This document shows positions 1-6,086 of a stretch of 42,270 nucleotides of DNA, piece by piece; positions within the stretch are counted from its first letter, which is position 1; each line of letters begins with the position of its first letter. A program made the translations under genes and the position numbers. The DNA comes from CAVPDE01 sp964580575. GTDB lineage: Bacteria; Desulfobacterota; DSM-4660; Desulfatiglandales; HGW-15. The stretch is from NCBI GenBank assembly GCA_964580575.1, contig CAZOLJ010000040.1, positions 1 to 42,270 of the forward strand, written 5' to 3'. The notes under the pieces are model-generated. The model made no database searches and had not been told where the DNA came from. It was given only the letters and a program-made list of their open reading frames with translations.

Positions 1-1055
1 CGGGAGGAGGGGTGCGCAAGCTGGGGATTCCCACGGTGGTGGATCGCTTTATTCAGCAAGCGATTCTACAAGTGCTTCAGCCGGAATGGGACCCGGAGTT
101 TTCTGAGTCCAGCTTTGGATTCAGGCCGGGAAGGAATGCGCACCAAGCGGTAACGCGTGCCCAGCGGTATGTGAAGGAAGGATACACCTGGGTAGTGGAC
201 ATGGATGTGGAGAAGTTCTTTGACCGAGTGAACCACGACAAGCTGATGAGCGAGGTAGCGAAGAGGGTAAAGGACCGGAGGGTTTTGAGAATCATCCACC
301 GGTTCCTAGAGGCGGGAGTCTTGGAGCACGATGCTCTTCATGAGACGACGGAAGGGACACCGCAAGGTGGGCCGCTGTCTCCCCTGCTGGCCAATCTACT
401 TCTGGACAAGCTTGACCGGGAGTTGGAGAGGAGGGGACATCGGTTTGTGCGCGATGCGGACGACTGTAATATCTACGTCCGAAGCAGACGGGCCGGATGT
501 CGAGTAATGCGGAGGGTCAGTGAGTTCCTCTCGAATCGCCTTAAACTGAAGGTCAACGAGGCCAAGAGTGCAATAGCTCGGCCTTGGCAGAGGAAGTTCC
601 TGGGGTTCAGCTTTAGCCGTTTCGATTACCGGCGTCGCATCAGCCTGGAGGCTATCAAGCGGTTCAGGGAAAGGATCAGGGAAATCACCAGTCGCACGCG
701 TGGAAGGAGCATAGCGGGTATTGCTGCTGAACTGGGAAGGTATCTGAGGGGGTGGAAAGCGTACTTTGGTTTTGCTGAGGCGCTATCTCCGCTGAAGGAA
801 CTGGATTCCTGGATCAGGCGGCGACTTCGATGCTATCTCTGGAAGCAATGGGGGAGGCGGGGCTACCGTGAACTGCGCAATCGTGGCGTTAGCCGCGACT
901 TGGCGTGGAATACGGCAAAGTCTGCGCATGGTCCCTGGCGGCTGAGCAGAAGCCCTGGCCTGGCGTTCGCTCTTCCCGCCAGTTATTTTGTTTCGCTAGG
1001 AGTGCCTATGCTGTACGTCAAAAGATCATCTCAACCGAACCGCCGTGGTACGTGA
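1..1055 (+). CDS. group II intron reverse transcriptase/maturase, 5' end outside the window
   Basis: This is the multifunctional protein of a mobile group II intron, which copies intron RNA into DNA and helps it splice. The frame is open to the left edge, so the GTG at 12 is internal and not a start. Reverse transcriptase motifs run in order: the LGIPTVVDRFIQQAI block, SSFGFRPGRNAHQAV, the catalytic DMDVEKFFDRVNHD, GTPQGGPLSPLLANL, then the YADD box. That box reads RDADDCN: codon 453-455 is GAT, giving Asp where Tyr is nearly invariant. The C-terminal region (FLGFSF, then LRGWKAYFGFAE and IRRRLRCYLWKQWGR) matches the maturase (domain X) of bacterial class C introns, and no HNH endonuclease domain follows, as usual in that class. 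The stop lies inside the predicted domain V RNA. The altered box makes an active enzyme doubtful, and the intron is interrupted downstream by an insertion sequence. Confidence 0.9.
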   Translation, partial: GGGVRKLGIPTVVDRFIQQAILQVLQPEWDPEFSESSFGFRPGRNAHQAVTRAQRYVKEGYTWVVDMDVEKFFDRVNHDKLMSEVAKRVKDRRVLRIIHRFLEAGVLEHDALHETTEGTPQGGPLSPLLANLLLDKLDRELERRGHRFVRDADDCNIYVRSRRAGCRVMRRVSEFLSNRLKLKVNEAKSAIARPWQRKFLGFSFSRFDYRRRISLEAIKRFRERIREITSRTRGRSIAGIAAELGRYLRGWKAYFGFAEALSPLKELDSWIRRRLRCYLWKQWGRRGYRELRNRGVSRDLAWNTAKSAHGPWRLSRSPGLAFALPASYFVSLGVPMLYVKRSSQPNRRGT

Positions 1056-1077
1056 TCCGTATGCCCGGTGGTGTGGG
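1037..1077 (+). ncRNA. group II intron domain V (catalytic hairpin)
   Basis: GAACCGCCG at 1037 pairs with CGGTGGTG near 1066-1073 to form the short hairpin typical of group II intron domain V. The 5' strand contains the CGC triad expected in class IIC introns. It lies at the end of the maturase gene, where domain V is expected. The intron sequence breaks off at 1077, where an insertion sequence begins, and resumes at 2965. The RNA class is assigned from motif memory and not from a covariance search. Confidence 0.7.
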
Positions 1078-1095
1078 CTTACTATTACCCACAAG
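1078..1095. repeat. IS left terminal inverted repeat
   Basis: This 18-bp end matches the right end at 2947-2964 in inverted orientation with one mismatch. It is preceded directly by the 10-bp target duplication at 1068-1077. Confidence 0.9.
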
Positions 1096-1106
1096 TTGAA
1101 ACGATT

Positions 1107-1418
1107 TTATCGTCGAGTTTCATTTTTGAAAACCTCAATATTTGCCTCTACAAGTTGCTCGATCAATTTCCTAAGTCGTGCATAATTGGCAATCATTTTT
1201 TGCATTCTGGGAACCTGATCTCTATTTACATAAACGATCTGAGTTTTTTGGCGACTATCCTTATAGGTCAGACGATATGCCCTCCGAGATGACTTCTTCA
1301 AGCATATGCATCGCGCTCTGTTACATGTAGAACAAACGCTTGTGATCGATCCGCGAACAAATTCCGGGAACTGAGCCAATTTTGTTAAAAGTTCATTACG
1401 TTTCTTGAATGGATTCAT
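1107..1418 (-). CDS. DUF6788-like small zinc-motif protein, IS passenger gene
   Basis: This 103-residue basic protein is encoded inside the insertion sequence and diverges from the transposase gene. A Cys cluster CSTCNRARCIC at about residues 29-39 looks like a compact metal-binding knuckle. It is followed by a YRLTYKDSRQKTQIVYV strand-like segment and then a helical stretch (MQKMIANYARLRKLIEQLV). The layout (CxxC plus CxC, a short beta region, then a 'YRRLRELIEEL'-type helix) resembles DUF6788 proteins as I remember them; that family name is recall and was not searched. The start at 1418 has GAGG about 8 nt upstream, and a good promoter lies between the two IS genes. Its function is unknown. 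A regulatory, target-choice or accessory role in transposition is possible, but nothing in the sequence shows which. Confidence 0.75.
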   Translation of the reverse strand: MNPFKKRNELLTKLAQFPEFVRGSITSVCSTCNRARCICLKKSSRRAYRLTYKDSRQKTQIVYVNRDQVPRMQKMIANYARLRKLIEQLVEANIEVFKNETRR

Positions 1419-1449
1419 CCTTGACGCCTCTTTATAGCTATAGTAGCCG

Positions 1450-1479
1450 TATATAATACATCTACTATTTAAATGTCAA
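1450..1479 (-). promoter_or_regulatory. sigma70-like promoter for the IS passenger gene
   Basis: On the minus strand a consensus TTGACA (1474-1479) is followed after 17-18 nt by TTATAT or TATATA (1450-1456). It points to the passenger gene, which starts at 1418. The whole intergenic stretch is AT-rich, as expected for a divergent promoter region. Confidence 0.55.
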
Positions 1480-1498
1480 TTTTAATAGGAGGCGCTCA

Positions 1499-2944
1499 AT
1501 GAACCGACAAAATGAATCAAGTTGGGCCGCTGAAGAGTTTGCGGAAATCGATCTCGGCGATAAGAGACTCGATGCGCGGCTGATAAAGTTAAGCGAAAGA
1601 TTTTCAGATGCCCCGGAGAGTTCGATTAACCAAGCATGCGCCGATTGGGCAGAGACCAAAGCAGCATACCGCTTCTTCCAGAACGACAACGTGGAGGTCG
1701 GCGAGGTGCTGGCAGTCCACCGCTGCAAAACAGCTCAACGTGCCAGGGAACACAAAACGGTTCTTGCACTCCAGGATACCAGTTACTTCGTGTACACTAA
1801 TCATCCGAAGACTGGAGGGCTTGGAAAGATGTCTTTAAAGAAGGGCAAGAACGTGAAGAAGATTTACTCCATCGGCCTGATGGTGCACACGTGTTTGGCC
1901 TTAACGACCAAAGGCCTACCGCTTGGATTGCTGGATCAGAAGATCTTTTCACGGAAACTCCGTAAAAGGAATACCGGTAAAGCCAAGCTTCACGACCAGT
2001 TGCCGATCGAAGAGAAGGAGAGCTACAGATGGCTTGAGGCGTTAGAAAACACTAAGGCCTTAACGGGCGATACCGAAATTGTCACGGTCTGCGATCGCGA
2101 AGCGGATCTTTACGACTTCTTTAAGCGCAGCCAGCAAATCGGCGCTCCCGTTCTCGTTCGTGCCAACGCAGATAGGACGATCAACCGTAGCTCCCGGTAT
2201 TCAGAAAAAAACGTCGAAAGACTCTGGGAGCATATGCGCAAACAACCCGATTCAGGTTCCTACGTGGTAGAAGTCCCGAAAAGATCGAAGACGAAACACG
2301 CCAAAGAAAGGAAAACACGCACCGCAGTGGTCTCTGTGCGCTTTGGCTCCTTTATCCTCAATCCTCCCCGCAATAATGTCAAGCACAGCACGGAGAAACT
2401 TCCAGACATTGAGATGCACGCCGTTTATGTTCTGGAAGCGGACCCGCCAGATGGCGAGGAATCCATCGAGTGGATGCTCCTGACCAATATTGCCATCATG
2501 TCCTATGAGGACGCTTACGAGAAGGTCTTGTGGTACTGCTTACGCTGGCGAATCGAAATGTACTTCAAAGTCTTGAAGTCCGGTTTTCGGGTTGAATCAT
2601 GTCGGCTGGGGCATGCCGACCGGCTGGCAAGATATCTCACTGTCATGAGCATCGTGGCTTGGCGACTGTTCATGATTACCCTAATCGCTCGAACCGATCC
2701 GGCAACACCCTGCTCAACGCTTCTTGCCGATCAGGAGTGGAAAGTCCTTTTTCTGAAAGCAAATAAAACAAAGACCATCCCTAAACAGCCACCGTCCATT
2801 GGTAACGTTGTCATCTGGATTGCAAAACTCGGAGGCTATCTAGCCCGAAAAAACGATGGGCCTCCGGGAACCATTACTCTATGGAGAGGATGGAAGCGGC
2901 TCGCAGATCTGAGTGAAGGCTGGACTCTGGCGGATCAGCTATGA
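1499..2944 (+). CDS. IS4-family transposase, Tn5/IS50 type
   Basis: This 481-residue DDE transposase cuts and pastes the surrounding element. Similarity to the Tn5 transposase is visible along its length: an N-terminal DNA-binding part with LGDKRLDARLIKL and AAYRFFQNDNV, first catalytic Asp D93 in LALQDTSY, second Asp D199 in VCDREADLYDF, and the IS4-signature YREK region YCLRWRIEMYFK with Tyr346, Arg349, Glu353 and Lys357. The C-terminal WIAKLGGYLARKNDGPPG and WRGWKRL blocks correspond to the Tn5 dimerisation end. The length is close to the 476 residues of Tn5 transposase. The ATG at 1499 follows AGGAGG by 7 nt, and the stop lies 2 nt before the right inverted repeat. No frameshift or stop is seen, so it is probably functional. 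Confidence 0.95.
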   Translation: MNRQNESSWAAEEFAEIDLGDKRLDARLIKLSERFSDAPESSINQACADWAETKAAYRFFQNDNVEVGEVLAVHRCKTAQRAREHKTVLALQDTSYFVYTNHPKTGGLGKMSLKKGKNVKKIYSIGLMVHTCLALTTKGLPLGLLDQKIFSRKLRKRNTGKAKLHDQLPIEEKESYRWLEALENTKALTGDTEIVTVCDREADLYDFFKRSQQIGAPVLVRANADRTINRSSRYSEKNVERLWEHMRKQPDSGSYVVEVPKRSKTKHAKERKTRTAVVSVRFGSFILNPPRNNVKHSTEKLPDIEMHAVYVLEADPPDGEESIEWMLLTNIAIMSYEDAYEKVLWYCLRWRIEMYFKVLKSGFRVESCRLGHADRLARYLTVMSIVAWRLFMITLIARTDPATPCSTLLADQEWKVLFLKANKTKTIPKQPPSIGNVVIWIAKLGGYLARKNDGPPGTITLWRGWKRLADLSEGWTLADQL

Positions 2945-2946
2945 TA

Positions 2947-2964
2947 CTTATGGGTAATAGTAAG
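2947..2964. repeat. IS right terminal inverted repeat
   Basis: This 18-bp end is the inverted partner of 1078-1095. It is followed directly by the second copy of the 10-bp target duplication (2965-2974). Confidence 0.9.
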
Positions 2965-3010
2965 GTGGTGTGGGAGGAGGGGAGCCGCGAGGCTCCTCCC
3001 TATCCCGATT
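2965..3010 (+). ncRNA. group II intron 3' end: rest of domain V and domain VI
   Basis: After the target duplication the sequence continues as a G-rich strand, a GCGA loop, GGCTCCTCCC and then TATCCCGATT. This is an imperfect domain VI hairpin with the terminal tract typical of class C introns, so the intron ends near 3009. The sequence from 3011 to about 3185 holds no gene I can support. Confidence 0.6.
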
Positions 3011-3184
3011 ACGACTTGAGTTGGTAAGCACGCGCCCGAAAAAGCCGCCTGGCACTTTCACTTACGATACGCATGGTGAAATCCCAAAAGAGGCGAAAAC
3101 TCTACTGAAAAGGGGCTATTCCCTACACAGGTCGCCGATTGAGGTTACCGTCTGTAATCGTCTCGCAGAAATGGTCTTTGGCCT

Positions 3185-3604
3185 TCATTCTGACGGTGAG
3201 CTGGACCTCTTTTTCCCCACCTTCGTGATCACCGGATCTCCTTCAACAAATAGATCAAACGGCGAGATGTAAAAGAGTCCCACCTTGTAATCCGCATACT
3301 CCACTGTCCGCTTTTGATCGTAGACCTTCACGTTGCTTTGGTCTTTGGTTTTCCACTCCAAATAGAAGATCTTGTCCTTCCATGGGTGCTCTGGCCTGCA
3401 TTTTTCTTCATCTGGAATATGAAGGCTGTCCCAAATGAGGTGGCAAGGTAGCCACTTTTCCCTGCCCTTCTCAAAACCTCAATTTGGGCACTTGATCTCA
3501 AAGGCCGAATAGCACACAGACATGGGCCGAGGGGAGAAGTCGTTCCCAAGTCATGCCCGGGATGCCCAAATGGATGTCAGGAAGAAGGCGATGACGATCC
3601 TCAC
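3185..3604 (-). pseudogene. decayed gene for a small secreted or zinc-ribbon-like protein, two in-frame TGA codons
   Basis: One minus-strand frame reads like protein for about 140 codons but contains two TGA codons. It opens at a GTG (3604) with a signal-peptide-like stretch (VIAFFLTSIWASRA), then the first TGA. FSPRPMSVCYSAFEIKCPN follows, then the second TGA, and then an uninterrupted tail including HPWKDKIFYLEWKTKDQSNV, EYADYKVGLFYISPFDLFVE and a normal end at 3185. The second TGA sits where CPN-Cys-G would complete a CxxC knuckle, so a Cys-to-stop change fits. The start has no clear ribosome binding site. I do not recognise the family. It lies in degraded island DNA, and a pseudogene is the simplest reading. 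Confidence 0.4.
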
Positions 3605-3677
3605 CTTCCTCTGAAGGGCTATGGGGAACCCAAAATTTCGCTTCTTTTCCGAGCGCCGGTTTGATATTCTAAAATGT

Positions 3678-3757
3678 ACGGCTTCTCAGGTTGCCTGACT
3701 CTTGAGAAAGTGCCGTGAATAGCTGGTAGGTCTCCTACAAGAGAATTACCAGCTATT
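3678..3757. terminator. two tandem hairpins, second terminator-like
   Basis: The first hairpin pairs ACGGC-TTCTCA (3678-3688) with TGAGAA-GCCGT (3703-3716), with a 3-nt bulge. The second pairs AATAGCTGGTA (3718-3728) with TACCAGCTATT (3747-3757), 11 perfect base pairs, and is followed by a short TTC run. The second could stop transcription on the plus strand. Because the pair sits where the truncated integrase begins, it could also mark a recombination or insertion boundary. Confidence 0.45.
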
Positions 3758-3767
3758 TTCTTGTGTT

Positions 3768-4466
3768 TCCGGAAATGGGGCCACCCTCAAGAGGATCTTC
3801 AATCTCGCCATCAGGGACGACCTGGCCAGCAAGAACCCGTGCTGGAAGGTCGAAAAACTTCCTGAGAACAACGAGAGGAAACGGATACTCTCCAAAGAGG
3901 AATTGGGAAGGCTGCTTCCTAAACTCCCCCAGCATGCAAGGGACATCGTCTTGACCGGGTATTACACCGGCATGCGGGCAGGAGAGATTTTCGGTCTGAC
4001 CTGGGACAAGGTGGACCTCAAAGAGGGGTTTATCGATCTGGAAGCTGAGGACACCAAGACCAAGCAGCCGCGAAGGATCTACCTCAATGAGACGGTTCGT
4101 GAAATTCTCGCCAGGCTCAACAAAGTCAGACATCTCAAGCACAATACCGTTTTCACCTACCACAGGATGCCGATCAAGAGCATCAAGACCTGCCTTAACC
4201 GGGCATGTAGTGAGGCTGGCATAGAGGACTTCCATTTCCATGACCTCCGGCACACATTCAACACCATGATGAGAAAGGCTGGCGTTCGCAGGAGCGTCAT
4301 CATGCACTTCACCGGCCACAGGACCAGTGCTATGTTTGACCGGTACAATACCATCGATGACGAGGATGCCAGAGAAGCATTGCGGAAATTGAATGCATTC
4401 TTGGAGGGAGCAGGGAAAGAAAGCGGTAAGTCAGACGAGTGCTCCCATAGTGCTCCCGAGGGCTAG
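3768..4466 (+). pseudogene. tyrosine recombinase (phage/island integrase), N-terminus missing
   Basis: Tyrosine recombinases insert and excise phages and islands, often at tRNA genes. The catalytic domain here is complete: Arg I in YYTGMRAGEIFGLTW, the HxxR box in FHDLRHTFN, the GHR motif in HFTGHRTSAMF and the nucleophile Tyr in FDRYNTI. In-frame homologous sequence reaches upstream of the first possible start (TTG at 3903) to about 3780 (ATLKRIFNLAIRDDLASKNP), the end of a core-binding domain, but the N-terminal SAM-like part is absent. The frame is only open from about 3720 and has no ribosome binding site. The gene points at tRNA-Lys and ends just before its terminator. I read it as a truncated, probably inactive, island integrase. 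Confidence 0.8.
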
Positions 4467-4468
4467 GC

Positions 4469-4505
4469 AAAAAAGGAGGGGTTAGATCGAGTTCTCTAAC
4501 CCCTC
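4469..4505 (-). terminator. rho-independent terminator of tRNA-Lys
   Basis: An 11-bp perfect stem (4476-4486 with 4495-4505) and an 8-nt loop are followed on the minus strand by six T residues (4474-4469). It lies 17 nt beyond the tRNA 3' end and ends just past the integrase stop codon. Confidence 0.85.
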
Positions 4506-4522
4506 TGAATTAATTCGGAATA

Positions 4523-4598
4523 TGGTGGGCCGTGCGGGAGTCGAACCCACGACCAACGGATTAAAAGTCCGCTGCTCTACCTACTGAGCTAACGGCCC
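4523..4598 (-). tRNA. tRNA-Lys (anticodon UUU)
   Basis: The minus strand folds into a standard 76-nt tRNA. The acceptor begins GGGCCGT, the D-arm is AGCTCAGTAGGTAGAGC, the anticodon arm has loop CTTTTAA with anticodon TTT, the T-arm contains GTTCGACTC, and the acceptor returns with an encoded CCA end. The loop and the A following the anticodon fit lysine. A recombinase remnant sits at its 3' side, the usual place for island integration, but no duplicated tRNA end is seen in the window. Confidence 0.96.
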
Positions 4599-4612
4599 GC
4601 CAGCAACAGTAT

Positions 4613-4641
4613 TAAATAACACCTCAAAAAGGCATTGTCAA
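4613..4641 (-). promoter_or_regulatory. sigma70-like promoter of tRNA-Lys
   Basis: On the minus strand TTGACA (4636-4641) is followed after exactly 17 nt by TATTTA (4613-4618), 14 nt before the tRNA 5' end. Position and spacing fit a stable-RNA promoter. Confidence 0.65.
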
Positions 4642-4654
4642 AAAAAATTTGAAT

Positions 4655-4776
4655 CAAAGAAAGGGACAAAGGCACAAAGTGGCAAAGGGTAAAGACAAAA
4701 AAGAAATCTTCTGCTTTGTCCCTCTGTGCCTGTGTGCCTATGTCCCTTGTTTTGCTTTGTCGCTTTGTGCCTGTCT
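4655..4776. repeat. GGCACAAAGG-type palindromic repeat region
   Basis: Runs of GGGACAAAGGCACAAAG-like units on the left are mirrored by CTTTGTCCCTCTGTGCC-like units on the right, so the region can fold back on itself. Similar blocks occur at 7225-7325 and 30281-30419. No gene is apparent. Confidence 0.7.
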
Positions 4777-4787
4777 TCAACCGACAG
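4771..4787 (-). repeat. CTGTC/GACAG hairpin overlapping the radical SAM gene 3' end
   Basis: CTGTC (4771-4775) and GACAG (4783-4787) form a short hairpin that includes the stop codon of the neighbouring gene. Related hairpins occur at 7328-7347 and 30420-30439, each next to a GGCACAAAGG-type repeat block. Confidence 0.55.
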
Positions 4788-5832
4788 CCGCTGACTCAAT
4801 TTTGAAGAGGTTCTCCCGGAGGAGGGCGAGTTCTTCTTCATTGGGGGGGTAAGGGTAGTTCCACTGTTTGTCGTCAGGGAGGCAATTGCCGAAAGGCCGG
4901 TTGCAAGCAACCTGACCGTCCGTCCCCAGGCAGCCCGTGGTCATAAAGGGCTTGCCGAGATTGACAATCTCCATAACCCGGTCCCGGTCCATGCCAAAAT
5001 CAACGACATGACCCTGCTCATCGAATCCCATCTTCTCCCGAGAACTGAGATTTTCCTCAATGAGGTATCGCGCCAACTGGACCCTGAGATAGGTCGGCCA
5101 GGGGGGCTGGGGCTTGTCTCCGAGCTGAGAGCCTTTTTCTGCAAGAAATGAAAAGAGGTGGCTCATAACACCCATGCGCCACAGCCTCTGCATGAAGGAA
5201 ACCATCTGCTCTTCCGTCTCCCCCATACCGACCATAAGGTGTGCGCCCACGTGAGGAAATCCGAAAACCTCCAGGGCTGCTCCCAGGATTTCCCAGTATT
5301 TCTCCCATTTGTGTGGACCGGAGACTCCTTTACCCCGATACTTGTCGAACAATTCAGGCGTGGCAAGATCGATGGCAACGCCTATTTTATCAGCGCCCGA
5401 CTCCTTCATGGCCACAAGATCTTCAGACTCCATAAGGGTAGGGCTGATGAGGATGGAGACGGGGATGCGCGTCTCGGCTTTCAGACGTCGGGTCATCTCG
5501 AACGTATGTCGACGGCATTTCCCATTGGTGATCATGGAAATGCAAGTTCTCTTTACGTAAGCGGGAGCCCTGTTGATCGTCTGAATAATCTCGTCCATGG
5601 AATAGGTGGGCCAATCCACGTGAATGAAGCTTTTTTCCTGGTACGTTCCGGGACGTTTCTTGGCAAGGCCGCAGTAAGCGCAGTTGGCGGAGCACCCCTC
5701 CGCATAATGAACCAGCAGGTTGACGCACCGGTTCACCGCGCCCCGGTACATTCTTCTGTTCACAAGGCCCAGCGAGATGGCCGTGGCGTGGCTCATCTTG
5801 GCATATTCAGGACTATGAGTCTTAGCTTCCAT
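4777..5832 (-). CDS. radical SAM protein, LipS1/LipS2-type lipoyl synthase component
   Basis: The protein (351 residues from the ATG at 5832) has the radical SAM iron-sulfur motif CSANCAYC (Cys47, Cys51, Cys54 by that start), followed by a TIM-barrel-like region (TCISMITNGKCRRHTFEMTRR, ISPTLMESEDLVAMKESGADKIGVAID, VGAHLMVGMGETEEQM). Further conserved Cys are near the C-terminus (TTGCLGTDGQVACNRPFGNC), possibly for an auxiliary cluster. It lies with a GcvH-like carrier and a lipoate ligase, the context known for the LipS1/LipS2 pair that together replace LipA. That function is inferred from context and overall resemblance; only one of the two partners is present here. ATG 5832 has GGTGAG 7 nt upstream and is preferred over an in-frame ATG at 5904 in repeat-rich DNA. 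The last codons (AAVG-stop) overlap a repeat hairpin. Confidence 0.72.
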   Translation of the reverse strand: MEAKTHSPEYAKMSHATAISLGLVNRRMYRGAVNRCVNLLVHYAEGCSANCAYCGLAKKRPGTYQEKSFIHVDWPTYSMDEIIQTINRAPAYVKRTCISMITNGKCRRHTFEMTRRLKAETRIPVSILISPTLMESEDLVAMKESGADKIGVAIDLATPELFDKYRGKGVSGPHKWEKYWEILGAALEVFGFPHVGAHLMVGMGETEEQMVSFMQRLWRMGVMSHLFSFLAEKGSQLGDKPQPPWPTYLRVQLARYLIEENLSSREKMGFDEQGHVVDFGMDRDRVMEIVNLGKPFMTTGCLGTDGQVACNRPFGNCLPDDKQWNYPYPPNEEELALLRENLFKIESAAVG

Positions 5833-6047
5833 CGCAGTCTCACCACAGAGGCTCACAATAAAGTTCTGATCCACAGATGGAGGATCGCTGCGCTTGAGGA
5901 GCACTTCGTTCGAGGAGCGCTCGCAGAAAAAGTTGAAGGACCGCTACGCTTGAGGTTGCAGGCAAAATCGTTTCTATCTTTTGCTTTTGCCTCTTCCCTT
6001 GAGGGCCGTCCGGCCCGCTCCTTAAGGCCTTCCAGGCCGGTCCTCAA

Positions 6048-6066
6048 GTCTCACCGAAGGTGAGAC
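6048..6066. other. perfect hairpin in the gap between lipoate ligase and radical SAM genes
   Basis: GTCTCACC and GGTGAGAC form an 8-bp perfect stem with a GAA loop. It sits in a 254-nt gap (5833-6086) rich in further short palindromes, such as GGCCGTCCGGCC and CCTTAAGG. I see no gene in that gap. It may be a processing or partial termination site within the cluster. Confidence 0.4.
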
Positions 6067-6086
6067 GCTCCTTCACCCTCCATCGG

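Larger units (their letters stand above)
1078..2964 (+). mobile_element. complete IS4-family (Tn5/IS50-like) insertion sequence
   Basis: The element is 1887 bp. Its left end reads CTTACTATTACCCACAAG (1078-1095), and the reverse complement of its right end (2947-2964) reads CTTACTATTACCCATAAG: 17 of 18 positions match. GTGGTGTGGG flanks both sides (1068-1077 and 2965-2974), a 10-bp target duplication. Removing the element and one copy of the duplication restores a continuous group II intron 3' end, so the insertion is precise. It carries a DDE transposase on the plus strand and a small divergent passenger gene on the minus strand. The intact ends, transposase and perfect duplication suggest a recent insertion. 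Confidence 0.93.

Noticed and set aside
2970..3272. 100-codon plus-strand frame beginning at the IS target duplication
   Set aside because: Its start lies in the group II intron 3' end, there is no ribosome binding site, and its second half overlaps the decayed minus-strand gene in an incompatible frame.
3185..3604. Selenoprotein with two UGA codons
   Set aside because: One UGA lies next to a signal-peptide-like segment with no Cys logic, no convincing hairpin follows either UGA, and the surroundings are degraded island DNA.
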